Below are positions 1-8,452 of a DNA stretch of 64,000 nucleotides, piece by piece. The stretch covers positions 219,121 to 283,120 of the forward strand of contig JAIQFP010000008.1 of the NCBI GenBank assembly GCA_020073165.1, given 5' to 3'. The DNA comes from Terriglobia bacterium. GTDB taxonomy: Bacteria > Acidobacteriota > Terriglobia > Terriglobales > Acidobacteriaceae. Position numbers and translations under genes: made by a program. The notes beneath the pieces were generated by a model. It saw nothing but the letters and a program-made list of their open reading frames with translations, was not told the origin of the DNA and made no database searches. Within the stretch, counting starts at the first letter, position 1. Each line of letters starts with the position of its first letter.

Positions 1-1
1 C

Positions 2-757
2 GATAACAACCCGGAATGCAACTATTATCGGGTTGCGGATGATCTGCGCAGGAACGACTTCGCAGAAGCTCAAGTGCAGGCCATCTTCTTGAAGTCTTCG
101 ACGAGTTTTCCGACTTGCGACCTGCAACATGCGTTCTGTCCCAGCAGCACCCTGCCGGATGCTTACCAGTCCGAGCAGTACCTGGGCAACATCTTGCGGT
201 ATCTAAAGTGCTGCAAGCTGAATGGGCAGCACATCTCCACCGGCGTTAAGCGCTACCCTAACCTGCAGCAGGTGTTCATCACGACTCGCATTTACGGGGG
301 ATACGCGAACCAGGCAGCGCAGGAAGACCAGAATCCACACGCCTGCCTCAGCCCCGAGCCCTTTGCCTTTGAAGAGGGCTTTGCGGTGCAGCGTGCGATT
401 GTGGCGCAGATCAAGCAAGGTGGAGGGGAACCACCTATCGAGTACGCCGGAGACGTGAGCTACGATGTGGCTCCGTGGTTCGACTGGGGCCCGTACCTCT
501 GGGCGGACGGGGAGACTACCAATGGAGCGGGAATAAAGTGGTGTAACGCACAGGGCGATTTCGCCTGTGGCGAAGAGCGCGATGTTCGCTATGGGGATAT
601 TGATCCCCAATACAAGACAACCTACTGGGGTGACTTCACCCACCCCACCGCCAGCGCTGCAAAGAAAGTAGCGGATCAGTTAGTGAAATTCATCGGAAAA
701 GGGTCTGGCGGCCTCCAAGCGGGTTCACCGTTTGTGACGCCTTGGATTGAAAAGTAG
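2..757 (+). CDS. Secreted SGNH-hydrolase-like protein, 5' partial
   Basis: The reading frame is open to the left edge of the window, so the start codon lies outside it; about 251 residues are visible. The C-terminal part reads like an SGNH-type hydrolase fold: a YPNLQQVFITTR strand segment, a WGPYLWADG motif and a closing GDFTHPT segment that would supply the Asp/His pair of the catalytic block. The nucleophile block would be upstream and is not visible, so activity cannot be judged. It is convergent with the next gene, and a strong inverted repeat lies between the two stops. The SGNH assignment rests on motif recall and is moderately sure. Confidence 0.6.
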   Translation, partial: DNNPECNYYRVADDLRRNDFAEAQVQAIFLKSSTSFPTCDLQHAFCPSSTLPDAYQSEQYLGNILRYLKCCKLNGQHISTGVKRYPNLQQVFITTRIYGGYANQAAQEDQNPHACLSPEPFAFEEGFAVQRAIVAQIKQGGGEPPIEYAGDVSYDVAPWFDWGPYLWADGETTNGAGIKWCNAQGDFACGEERDVRYGDIDPQYKTTYWGDFTHPTASAAKKVADQLVKFIGKGSGGLQAGSPFVTPWIEK

Positions 758-771
758 GACTATCGTGCAAG

Positions 772-811
772 GACTCGCGCTGTGCGAGACAAACGCCGCT
801 CAGCGCGAGTC
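772..811. terminator. Stem-loop between convergent genes
   Basis: A perfect 11-bp inverted repeat (GACTCGCGCTG at 772-782, CAGCGCGAGTC at 801-811) with an 18-nt loop lies between the stop codons of two convergent genes. No T-run follows either arm, so it is not a classic intrinsic terminator. A bidirectional terminator or mRNA end-protecting hairpin is the likely role by position. Confidence 0.45.
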
Positions 812-822
812 AGACTGGAAGA

Positions 823-1710
823 TCAGGGGAGTTCTAACTCCGTGATTGGACTCGTTACAAAGGCATGCCAGGTCGTGAAATCGTCTGTGTAACCGCCGAC
901 GATCTGTCCAGCGTTGTTAATGCCACCAGCCGCTGTGAAGAGCGCCCCGGGGAAGCCAAACGAATAATATTTGCCATTCTTCAGAACGAAACCGTACGAG
1001 AAGGAACCAACGTTGTACCAGCCCACAACCACACCATGGTCATTGATGCCTAACGGCCTGGTCTCGAACGCGCCCGGAAAGGCAATGGTCTTGAACGCTC
1101 CGTTGGCGTACAGCCAGCCATTCTCATCTGCGTGTCCAACCACCTTCCCGAAGTTATTGATTCCCATTCCGAACACGTAGACGAAGCTCCCCGGAGGGTA
1201 GAGGCGTTTGAACTTCTGCCCTTGCTTTTCAAATCCCTGAGTTGTATAGATCGTGCCCGCACCACCCACCACTTGTCCGGCGTTGTTGATGCCGTTGGCA
1301 AAGGTTGTCTGGCGGCCGAGCTTTACTGGGGTGAACGCCGTCCCATCATAAGTAAAGCTGTACACCGGGCCTTGACCAGCGTACCCGACGATGAGTCCCC
1401 CATCGTTAATTCCGAGCGGAACCGTGAAGTCTGGGACAGCAGGGTAGTCGAAGTAGGCAAAAGTTCCGTTGGTGAGGAGAAAACCGTGGGAGTCATTGCT
1501 TGTGCTTTGACCGTAATTCCCGACGATCTGCCCCGCCGAATTGATGCCATTAGCGATAGTAAAGACAGCCCCCGGCACGTCTATCGTGGTAAAGGTCATG
1601 TGCAGTTCACGGACAGCAGGCTTCGGCTGCGCCTGGGCCATGCAGGCATGACTCAGCAAACCACACAGAAGCACAAGCGGGAGCAACGCGGAACTGCGAA
1701 GGAACGTCAT
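823..1710 (-). CDS. HAF-repeat secreted protein
   Basis: Predicted extracellular repeat protein of 295 residues. The start is the ATG at 1710 because GGAGG sits 8 nt upstream and the protein then opens with a good signal peptide (MTFLRSSALLPLVLLCGLL, cleavage after AQA). An in-frame start further up at 1827 would bury this signal. The mature part is a series of about six HAF-type repeats, each with a GIN(N/D)xGxIVG core followed by a HGFLL/GFVLKNG strand and often FPGA. Repeats of this type are common in Acidobacteria and form beta-rich secreted proteins of unknown substrate. No catalytic motif was seen. Confidence 0.8.
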   Translation of the reverse strand: MTFLRSSALLPLVLLCGLLSHACMAQAQPKPAVRELHMTFTTIDVPGAVFTIANGINSAGQIVGNYGQSTSNDSHGFLLTNGTFAYFDYPAVPDFTVPLGINDGGLIVGYAGQGPVYSFTYDGTAFTPVKLGRQTTFANGINNAGQVVGGAGTIYTTQGFEKQGQKFKRLYPPGSFVYVFGMGINNFGKVVGHADENGWLYANGAFKTIAFPGAFETRPLGINDHGVVVGWYNVGSFSYGFVLKNGKYYSFGFPGALFTAAGGINNAGQIVGGYTDDFTTWHAFVTSPITELELP

Positions 1711-1913
1711 AGAAACCGCCTCCAGACAGGGGCAGAGGGAGCGATCTGAACTTCGGCCATTATCCTTGTCGCCGAACCAGCCGTCAATTTGCAAGGGCCT
1801 GGGTCGGGCGTTTAGAGCCGCTGCCATGTTCGCGTATTGTGTAGCAGCAGGCAGTGACCTGGATCACAATCCTCGGGAATCACACCTAATGGCGGCCTCA
1901 TCTGGAGGAACCC

Positions 1914-2045
1914 GTGAGTAACTGGCGTAAACAGATTACACTCATTGACGTTCCCGAAGGGGTGTTCTTGCACCAAAAGCAGGTCAATGAGTGCTATCGC
2001 GATGTTACAACAATGACCGCCGGACGCGGCCTGCTGGAGTGTTGA
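1914..2045 (+). CDS. Possible 43-aa small protein
   Basis: A GTG-started frame of 43 codons preceded by a near-ideal ribosome binding site (GGAGG at 1904-1908, 5 nt before the GTG). The predicted peptide begins with SNWRKQITLIDVPEG and ends in GLLEC; it has no membrane segment or known motif. Support is only the SD and the clean frame in an otherwise empty 338-bp gap. Its first codons overlap the first copy of a direct repeat (1922-1944) that recurs at 2578-2604. Confidence 0.3.
   Translation: MSNWRKQITLIDVPEGVFLHQKQVNECYRDVTTMTAGRGLLEC
1922..1944. repeat. Direct repeat copy 1 flanking the 168-aa gene
   Basis: CTGGCGTAAACA, a 2-nt spacer, then TTACACTCA. The same two blocks recur in the same orientation at 2578-2604 with a 6-nt spacer, so the pair brackets the hypothetical gene at 2049-2555. 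Confidence 0.5.
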
Positions 2046-2048
2046 TTA

Positions 2049-2555
2049 CTAAAGCAGTTGCTTAGTTCGTGGAAATTCCTGCTCTGAGAAGGCCGTGTTC
2101 AGCTGCTGCAAGCGAGGTCGCAATAAAGTCGCTGCGCCAGCCAGATCATTCACGATGTCTCGTTCCGAGAAACGCCGTTGCTCTAGCGCGGCGATCAGGG
2201 GACCAAGTTCGTAGCTGTCTCTCGGAGCGTGACGCGGTGCGACACACACTGTTGTATCTCCCCGACCCCTTGTGATTATTACCAGCAGGTTCTCCCAAGG
2301 AATTGTGAGGGAAGCGTAGTCGAACGGGTGAATCGTAGTGGGACCTGAAAAGTCCACCTGCGACTGTGAGGTGAGGAAATAAAGGTTCGCCTGCACGTTG
2401 TCCCACAGAGCGCGGTTCGCTTTACGTTGCAGCCATGGATCGAGCCACCACGCAAAAGCGATGTTGTAAACCAATTTGACGATGAACCCAAGGCCCAAGA
2501 AGAGCGGCGTTAGAAACTTCAACACGCGACGCTTGGCACTTCGATCCACACTCAA
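2049..2555 (-). CDS. Hypothetical single-span membrane protein
   Basis: Protein of 168 residues, not recognised. Residues about 14-38 form a hydrophobic segment (LTPLFLGLGFIVKLVYNIAFAWWL) behind a basic N-terminus (SAKRR), suggesting an N-in membrane anchor with a mostly soluble C-terminal domain. The start is a TTG with no clear SD; a GTG two codons later is an alternative. It stands alone, and an operator-like inverted repeat lies about 30-45 nt upstream of the start. Confidence 0.55.
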   Translation of the reverse strand: MSVDRSAKRRVLKFLTPLFLGLGFIVKLVYNIAFAWWLDPWLQRKANRALWDNVQANLYFLTSQSQVDFSGPTTIHPFDYASLTIPWENLLVIITRGRGDTTVCVAPRHAPRDSYELGPLIAALEQRRFSERDIVNDLAGAATLLRPRLQQLNTAFSEQEFPRTKQLL

Positions 2556-2577
2556 ATATTACTGCCATGCGCCGTAG

Positions 2578-2604
2578 CTGGCGTAAACAAGGCGTTTACA
2601 CTCA
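2578..2604. promoter_or_regulatory. Direct repeat copy 2 with operator-like inverted repeat
   Basis: The second copy of CTGGCGTAAACA...TTACACTCA. Within it GTAAAC-N5-GTTTAC (2583-2599) is a perfect 6-bp inverted repeat immediately upstream of the minus-strand gene starting at 2555. This is a plausible repressor or activator site; the cognate factor is unknown. Confidence 0.35.
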
Positions 2605-2697
2605 GAACGCCGTCGCAAGCAATGGGCCAGTTACGGGAGCCGCTACTCCTGCGTTCTCCTCTGTTGACGCACCCGATGGCTGGGTGGAAGCGCCTGG

Positions 2698-4818
2698 TTA
2701 AGGGGCGGCTTTGACCCCGCCATATTTCTCCAGCCACTTCAATTCCTCACGTACCTTGATCTTCGAGTGCCAGGGATTCTTGTCTAACTCATGTCCTTCC
2801 CCAGGGAAGATCAGCAGCGTGCTGGGCACGCCCAATTCGTGCAGGGCGCGATCCAGCAGATAGTCCTCCGCGACTGCGACGCGGATGTCATCCCCGCCTG
2901 CCACCATGTGGGTTGGCGTTTTGACTTTGTTGATCTGGAAAATCGCAGCCTCGTCGTGATACCGCTGCTGGGCTTCCCAAGGGAGCCCGCCCAGGAAGTA
3001 GGCGTCGTCGAAGGTAGTATCGTCGTTGCCCCAGTTGGCGACGTTCTCCACCGCGCCCGCGCCGGTCACCGCCGCCTTGAAGCGTGTGGTCTGAGTGATG
3101 AGCCAGTTGGTCATGTAACCGCCGTAGCTATATCCGCCGATGGTCAGGCGGTCGGGGTCGGCAATGCCGTCTTTGACTAGCGCGTCCACCCCTTCCAGGA
3201 TGTCCTTTCCCGGACGTGAGACGATCTGTGGCACGATGCCCGCCAGGAACTTGTCCCCATAGCCAGTAGAGCCGCGATAGTTGGGCTCAAACACCAGCCA
3301 TCCCTGGGTCGCGGCCAGGCGATCCCACTGGTACCAGTCGGCTTCGAAGTGGTTGCCATCGGCATCATCGGGGCCGCCGTGGATAAACACGAACGTGGGC
3401 AGGTTCTTCGCCTCAAACTTTCCCGGCGGATACATCAACATTCCCTCCACCGCCGTCCCGTCATCGGCGGTCCAGCGGTAAGGCTTGCCTTGGGGCAGAT
3501 CGCGCTCGGCGAATAGTTTGTTGAATGCAGTGATGGGCCGCGCCTGCTGCAACTTATCGAGGCTGTCGGCGACGTACACCTCAGTGGGTTTTTCGAGCGA
3601 CGAGTAAACGAAAGCCAGACGGGCAGAGTGCGCCGAAGTCGTCATGCGTTCGTAGGTGCCCATCCACCCCGGCTGCTTCGAGAAAGACGCAGACGGTTTG
3701 GACTCGGAATACACTTGGACTTCCGTGCCCAGCCGGCCCGCCGTAACCACGCCGCCGTCTGGTGCGACAGCATACGCACCGACCAGCCCATTGAAATCGC
3801 TGGCCCAGCGCTGCACCTCACCGGTGTCAGCATCAATCCAGTAGAGGCGGGTCTGCGAATCCTTGTACTTCCCTTCCACCGACCCGTAGGTCATCTGGAA
3901 GAAAAGATGGCGGCTGTCATTCGCCCATTGCAGATGCTCTTCGACACCCTGGTTGTGCGTAAGCTGCCGCGGGGGCCGATCCGGCGAAGCATTCGTCAGG
4001 TCAACAGAGTAGATCTCAAACTCCCCCACCTTCTCCTCGCGTTCAGAGATGGGTCCGCCGAGGAACCCGAGCTTGTGTCCATCTGGCGACGCGACCAGTT
4101 GTCCAACCCTCCAGGGAGTACTGGCCAGCGGGTGCGAACCCGGTGTAGCGTCCGACGCGGTGTCTGAGTCATCAGAGGGCTTGGTGCCCGCGCTCGCTCG
4201 GCGGGCGATCGCAGCCTCCACCTCAATGCTGAAAATCATGTCCCCGCGTTCGGCAGCGCGGTACTGCTCGACATCCTTCCATTCTTTCTTGTAGGCGTCC
4301 TTCTGGGCCTTGGTCCAGGGCGTACGCGTGGCGAAATAGAGGGAGCGCGAGTCCGGCGCCCAGGCGAAGGCGTGGACTTTCTCCTCTCCTTCGGTCACCG
4401 GAAATGCTTCCCCGCCCGAGACCGAGATCAGATAAAGCTGGGCAATCTCCTTGTCTTCGTCTTTGGAACCATCGTCTCCAGACTCAATCTTCCGCTCCGA
4501 GAGGAAGGCGATCCAGCGGCCGTCGGGAGACCACTGCGGGGCGCTGTCGTGACCCGTTTGGGTGAGCTGGGTGAGGCTCTCTCGCCCCGGACCGTTGTCA
4601 CGGTAAAGCCAAAGATCATCACGGAAGATGTTCTTGTCCCAGTCGGCGCGGTCAGTACCGATGACGATGGCATGCCCATCGGGCGACAGCTTGACCGCAG
4701 TGAAGTCCACCGAGTTGAAGAACTCGTCCAGGGTTAGCTTGGGTTTGTCAGCAGCGTGGGCGCGAACGCAACTCAGCACTGCAAACAGGGTAAGGGCAAC
4801 CAGCTTGTGGGTTCTCAT
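2698..4818 (-). CDS. S9 family serine peptidase (prolyl oligopeptidase / acylaminoacyl-peptidase type)
   Basis: Exported peptidase of 706 residues that should cleave short peptides. A signal peptide covers residues 1-22 (ends AHA). Residues about 30-430 form the WD40-like beta-propeller (SPDGHAIVIG, WSPDGRWIAF, APDSRSLYF repeats) and residues about 455-700 the alpha/beta-hydrolase domain. The catalytic triad is visible: Ser564 in GGYSYGGY, Asp643/644 in GGDDIRV and His676 in GEGHELD. The length is normal for acylaminoacyl-peptidase-like S9 enzymes. A lipoprotein gene follows upstream on the same strand after about 50 bp. Exact substrate preference cannot be read from sequence. Confidence 0.92.
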   Translation of the reverse strand: MRTHKLVALTLFAVLSCVRAHAADKPKLTLDEFFNSVDFTAVKLSPDGHAIVIGTDRADWDKNIFRDDLWLYRDNGPGRESLTQLTQTGHDSAPQWSPDGRWIAFLSERKIESGDDGSKDEDKEIAQLYLISVSGGEAFPVTEGEEKVHAFAWAPDSRSLYFATRTPWTKAQKDAYKKEWKDVEQYRAAERGDMIFSIEVEAAIARRASAGTKPSDDSDTASDATPGSHPLASTPWRVGQLVASPDGHKLGFLGGPISEREEKVGEFEIYSVDLTNASPDRPPRQLTHNQGVEEHLQWANDSRHLFFQMTYGSVEGKYKDSQTRLYWIDADTGEVQRWASDFNGLVGAYAVAPDGGVVTAGRLGTEVQVYSESKPSASFSKQPGWMGTYERMTTSAHSARLAFVYSSLEKPTEVYVADSLDKLQQARPITAFNKLFAERDLPQGKPYRWTADDGTAVEGMLMYPPGKFEAKNLPTFVFIHGGPDDADGNHFEADWYQWDRLAATQGWLVFEPNYRGSTGYGDKFLAGIVPQIVSRPGKDILEGVDALVKDGIADPDRLTIGGYSYGGYMTNWLITQTTRFKAAVTGAGAVENVANWGNDDTTFDDAYFLGGLPWEAQQRYHDEAAIFQINKVKTPTHMVAGGDDIRVAVAEDYLLDRALHELGVPSTLLIFPGEGHELDKNPWHSKIKVREELKWLEKYGGVKAAP

Positions 4819-4870
4819 AGAATTTGTAAGAAAATCAGATATGCTCCAGCACCGTTAACGGCGCAAAGCG

Positions 4871-5509
4871 CTACTGCGCCGGTTGCGAATTCTTCAACGC
4901 ATCGTCCAGCCCCTGATTGGTCTTCGGCGCGCTGCCGCCTTCCACTACCCGCCAGCCATCATCGTAGTGCCTGAAGCCCACCGTCGCGTTGTACTGCACT
5001 CCCTCGGTGTAAAGCGCCGCGCCGACTTCGTTAAGCGGTACCCACTTCCACACAAAGTCTACGTCGGCTACATCGCCATTCTTGCCGATCCCGGTCACCT
5101 TCACTATTTCTCTCCGGGCAACTGGCACGCTGAAGTTCTGTGCGGTGCGGGCATCGTTGGGAATCAAGTCGCGAAAGGCGTCGACACCCAGCGGGGTCAG
5201 CACCACCTCCCAGCAATCCGAAGGAGCAGCGTTCCGATTCCGGGGCACGTTATTCGGTCCGCCGGCAGCCGCGCACGGCGTGTTCGTGCCGGTGATCCAG
5301 CCGCGGCGTTGCAGCACCAGGTACTCGGGCGAGAAATAATCTTTATTGGAGATGACCCCCGTATGCAGCCAGAACTCCTGATTGGCTTTGAAGATATCCG
5401 AACCCGCAATCAGGTCGGTGGCCAGCCGCCGGGTGAGGAAGTCGCGAGGCGAACACCCCGCCGCCACACACAAAAACGCCAGAACCAGGAGAATTTGCAG
5501 TTTCCGCAT
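4871..5509 (-). CDS. Hypothetical lipoprotein
   Basis: Lipoprotein of 212 residues. The start at 5509 gives a classic signal (MRKLQILLVLAFLCVAAGC) with lipobox VAAGC, so Cys19 should be lipidated; an in-frame start at 5611 would hide this. The mature protein has DFLTRRLATDLI, then a globular region with a strand-rich C-terminus ending RHYDDGWRVVEGG. No family recognised. It lies between a radical SAM gene and an S9 peptidase on the same strand, with no evident functional link. Confidence 0.7.
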   Translation of the reverse strand: MRKLQILLVLAFLCVAAGCSPRDFLTRRLATDLIAGSDIFKANQEFWLHTGVISNKDYFSPEYLVLQRRGWITGTNTPCAAAGGPNNVPRNRNAAPSDCWEVVLTPLGVDAFRDLIPNDARTAQNFSVPVARREIVKVTGIGKNGDVADVDFVWKWVPLNEVGAALYTEGVQYNATVGFRHYDDGWRVVEGGSAPKTNQGLDDALKNSQPAQ

Positions 5510-5526
5510 GTATTTGGAACTTGCTG

Positions 5527-6651
5527 CTAGTTGAGGATTGTAACCAAACGCGACGCCCGGCGCGGCAAGAAAGGACGATCCGCGATCTGTCCCTCGAACT
5601 TCGCCGACCACCGGCCGGGGATCGGGGTCTTGCAGCCGGGGCAGGTTCCCTCGGCGGTCAGCCGGTAGCGCTCAATGAAATAGCCATCCCGCTGGATCAC
5701 CGTTTCGCCACAGTTGTGGCAGCGAGTGTTCTCCTGATCACCCACCCTGCCGGGTAGATTTCCGGCATAAATGTAGCGCAGGCCCGCCTTCTTGCCGATC
5801 TCCACCGCGCGCAGCAGGTCGGACGGCTGTGTGTTCTCGGGGTCATCCATCTTGTAGTCTTTGTGGAATGCCGTCACGTGCCAGGGGATGTCTACCGAGA
5901 CTCCAGCGATGAAATCCGTGAGCCCGCGCAGTTCGTCGTCGGAATCGTTGAAGCCCGGAATCAGCAGGGTGACGATCTCCACCCACAGCCCCATCTGATG
6001 GAGGCGGCGAATGGTGTCGAGAATCGGTGCGATACGCCCGCCTAGTTCGTGGTAGTGGCGGTCATCGAAACTCTTCAGATCCACTTTGAAGAGATCAATC
6101 CACGGACGCAAGTATTCGAGCACTTGCGGCGTCCCGTTCCCGTTGGACACGAACCCGGTGACTAGACCCGCGGCCTTCGCTTCCTTAAAGATCGCTACCG
6201 CCCACTCGCTGGTAATGAGTGGCTCGTTGTAGGTGCTCACCAGGACCTTTGCGCCCTGGCGAAGAGCATCCTGCACCATGAGCTCGGGCGAAGCTCCCAG
6301 GGGCGGCGAAATCGCATTCGGGTCCCGCAAAGCTTGCGACGTAACCCAGTTCTGGCAGTAGGCACAGTGGAGGTCGCACCCCAGCATGCCGAAGCTGTAG
6401 GCCAACGCCCCGGGATAGGCGTGGAAGAAAGGCTTCTTTTCGATGGGATCGCACTGCACGCCGCCTACGTATCCCCAAGGCACGTACAAGGTCCCACCCT
6501 TGTTGTAACGAACTTTGCAGACACCGGGCTGACCTTCCGGGATGGGACAGCAGTGCCCGCATGCGAAGCAGCGCACCCGGTTGCGGTCGAGCTTCTCGTA
6601 CAGTTCCCCCTCGCGGACACTCTCGTAAACGATGTCGCGAAGGGTAGCCAT
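5527..6651 (-). CDS. amrS: AmmeMemoRadiSam-type radical SAM enzyme
   Basis: Radical SAM protein of 374 residues. The 4Fe-4S site is Cys92-x3-Cys96-x2-Cys99 (CDLHCAYC). N-terminal cysteines 28, 31, 34/35 and 45, and a C-terminal zinc-ribbon-like pair (CHNCGE...CPGC), are typical of the AmrS family (formerly PFL-activase-like). The start at 6651 is chosen because AGAGAGG lies 7 nt upstream; a longer frame to 6744 would run into a palindromic repeat. AmrS is usually accompanied by Memo and AMMECR1 homologues, but neither is visible in the window. The substrate of the family is not established. Confidence 0.87.
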   Translation of the reverse strand: MATLRDIVYESVREGELYEKLDRNRVRCFACGHCCPIPEGQPGVCKVRYNKGGTLYVPWGYVGGVQCDPIEKKPFFHAYPGALAYSFGMLGCDLHCAYCQNWVTSQALRDPNAISPPLGASPELMVQDALRQGAKVLVSTYNEPLITSEWAVAIFKEAKAAGLVTGFVSNGNGTPQVLEYLRPWIDLFKVDLKSFDDRHYHELGGRIAPILDTIRRLHQMGLWVEIVTLLIPGFNDSDDELRGLTDFIAGVSVDIPWHVTAFHKDYKMDDPENTQPSDLLRAVEIGKKAGLRYIYAGNLPGRVGDQENTRCHNCGETVIQRDGYFIERYRLTAEGTCPGCKTPIPGRWSAKFEGQIADRPFLPRRASRLVTILN

Positions 6652-6705
6652 ATTTGACCTCTCTCTTATTTTAAACCTGATGGGAAGCGGGGAGCCTCCC
6701 TGTAT

Positions 6706-6726
6706 GGACGCAGCTTGCTGGGTCTC
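6706..6726. repeat. 22-bp palindrome family, degenerate copy
   Basis: GGACGCAGC-TT-GCTGGGTCTC, a diverged copy of the palindrome seen cleanly at 47537-47558 and 60238-60259. It lies just downstream of the PilZ-GAF gene stop on the minus strand. Confidence 0.55.
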
Positions 6727-6747
6727 CTGCCGGGGCCGCAACAAGGC

Positions 6748-8379
6748 TTATCGGATTCCGGGTGAAGGTTTGCCGGTGACCTGGTGCTGCTTCAGCCACT
6801 CGTTGGCTTGCTGCTGCGCGGCAACGACCTGGGCGCGGCTCATGTGGGACACGAGGAGGGGAATCCGGTACTTGCTGGGTTCGTCTCCTCCGGCCTGCGC
6901 GAGGATCGACCAAAAATAAGCCTTGCCAAAATCCTGTGGGACACCGCGTCCGATCCCGTAGTAGGCGCCCAGCATGGCCTGGGCGTTGACGTGGCCCTGC
7001 TCGGCAGCACGGGCGAACCAGTTGACGGCTTCGGTGTAATCCTGCTTGACCTCCTCGCCGGTGGCATATCGAGCGCCGATCGCAAATTGCGCCGCAGGGT
7101 CGCCCTGCATGGCCAATTTGCGCAGCCCCTCGAAATTGCTGACGTCCGCCACTGTGATCGGCGGCTTGGGAGCTGCCTGCGGCGCCGATCTGGCCGGGGC
7201 GCTGGGTAGTAGCTGCCCAGTCGTGTGCCTCACCAAGGGAGCAACCAGCCAGACCACAACCAGGAACAAAGTGAGGGCGACCATGATGAGCAGGACCTTG
7301 CGAAACAGAGAGGAGGCAGGCCGATCGGAAGCGACCACCTCGCCGATGCCGGGAGCCTCCGGGGAAGCCTGGTCATCCACCGGGCGCGGCAGCGCTTCAC
7401 GTAACCGCTCCTGTGCCGCGCGGACGCGGGCCGCGCGATTCACCGCGGCAAGAATGGTCTCCGCCAGGCGTTGCAGGATCGTATCGTCATTGCGGCTAAA
7501 GGCATCGGCTTGTGGGGCAAATACCTCCAACAGGCCAATTACGACATCCCCAAGGCGAATCGGCACTGCGATCATCGAGCGGATGCCGAGCCCCCGGCAA
7601 GTCTCCCTATCCACACGCGGGTCGCTCTCCGCGTCCTCGCAACGAAGCAGCATTCCGCTGCGCACGCATTCCCCCGAGAACCCAGAGCCCGTCTGCAGCC
7701 GTGCGCCCAGACCAGGAGCATCGCCCGCAGTCGCCCGGCAGATCATTTCACCACCCTCTGCCAGTGCGATCGCCGCGCCCGTCGCATGCGTGAAGCTTTG
7801 GGCTCGTTCCGCCACCAGTTGCAGGACGGTACTGAGGTTCGCACCGAGTGATTCCACTTCTCGCTTGACTGCCGCCAACCCGGCCAGAATCGATGTGTAG
7901 TCCGGAGGAACGGGAGGCTCAACTCCCTCCTTGACCACGGTGGGGCCCGCCTGTGGCTCTTCCCATTCCGTCTGCGCCGCAGCCTGATTCATGCAGGCGG
8001 CCATGGCATTCAGAAATAGCCATTCGTTAAGTTGGCGAAGGGGGTCTCCCCGCATCTGGGCAAGACTGACTCCGGCACGCCCCAGCCGATCAGCCCAAAT
8101 CACCCGACCTGTGGTATGGATGTTGGTGTTGCTTTCGGAAAGATCCAGGCACAAGTTCAGCTCGCGCCCGGCTTGCAATGGCAAGGCCGTCTGCAGGCAC
8201 ATGCCTTCTTCGCTGATGTCCAGAATCTCGCTGAGGTCCGGCGTCACGCTGCCGGAACTGCCATCCAGGCGGGCGTAAGCGGGAGTATGGACCTTCATCC
8301 GCACGCGCCGGCGGCGCTCGCGCAGAGTGGGTGTCAACCCCTGGATGTCGCCGGCCGGCTTGGTTCCGAGGGGCTCCAT
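6748..8379 (-). CDS. PilZ-GAF-TM-Sel1 fusion protein
   Basis: Multidomain protein of 543 residues. Residues about 20-125 form a PilZ-like domain (RERRRRVRMKV opening, DISEEGMCL and GRVIWAD strands), which could bind cyclic di-GMP. Residues about 165-325 are a GAF domain, 361-383 a single membrane span (VLLIMVALTLFLVVVWLVA), and about 425-500 two Sel1-type repeats (AQFAIGARYATG, AQAMLGAYYGIG). The order puts PilZ/GAF on one side of the membrane and the Sel1 repeats on the other. The GAF domain is clearly paralogous to that of the next gene (shared ERAQ, AIAL, C-R-A, LQT-SG, ECVR and DPRVD/NPRVD). Likely a signalling scaffold; no output enzyme domain is present. Confidence 0.82.
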   Translation of the reverse strand: MEPLGTKPAGDIQGLTPTLRERRRRVRMKVHTPAYARLDGSSGSVTPDLSEILDISEEGMCLQTALPLQAGRELNLCLDLSESNTNIHTTGRVIWADRLGRAGVSLAQMRGDPLRQLNEWLFLNAMAACMNQAAAQTEWEEPQAGPTVVKEGVEPPVPPDYTSILAGLAAVKREVESLGANLSTVLQLVAERAQSFTHATGAAIALAEGGEMICRATAGDAPGLGARLQTGSGFSGECVRSGMLLRCEDAESDPRVDRETCRGLGIRSMIAVPIRLGDVVIGLLEVFAPQADAFSRNDDTILQRLAETILAAVNRAARVRAAQERLREALPRPVDDQASPEAPGIGEVVASDRPASSLFRKVLLIMVALTLFLVVVWLVAPLVRHTTGQLLPSAPARSAPQAAPKPPITVADVSNFEGLRKLAMQGDPAAQFAIGARYATGEEVKQDYTEAVNWFARAAEQGHVNAQAMLGAYYGIGRGVPQDFGKAYFWSILAQAGGDEPSKYRIPLLVSHMSRAQVVAAQQQANEWLKQHQVTGKPSPGIR

Positions 8380-8452
8380 GAAGGACTCTGGTACATATTA
8401 ACCCAGACTGGCAAGCGGGAAGTCACCCGGGTGGGACTCGGAAGGACGCCTG

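Noticed and set aside
2567..2701. 44-codon ATG frame starting MRRSWRKQGVY
   Set aside because: No ribosome binding site; it runs into the peptidase stop; the similarity of its start to the small frame at 1914 comes from the direct repeat.
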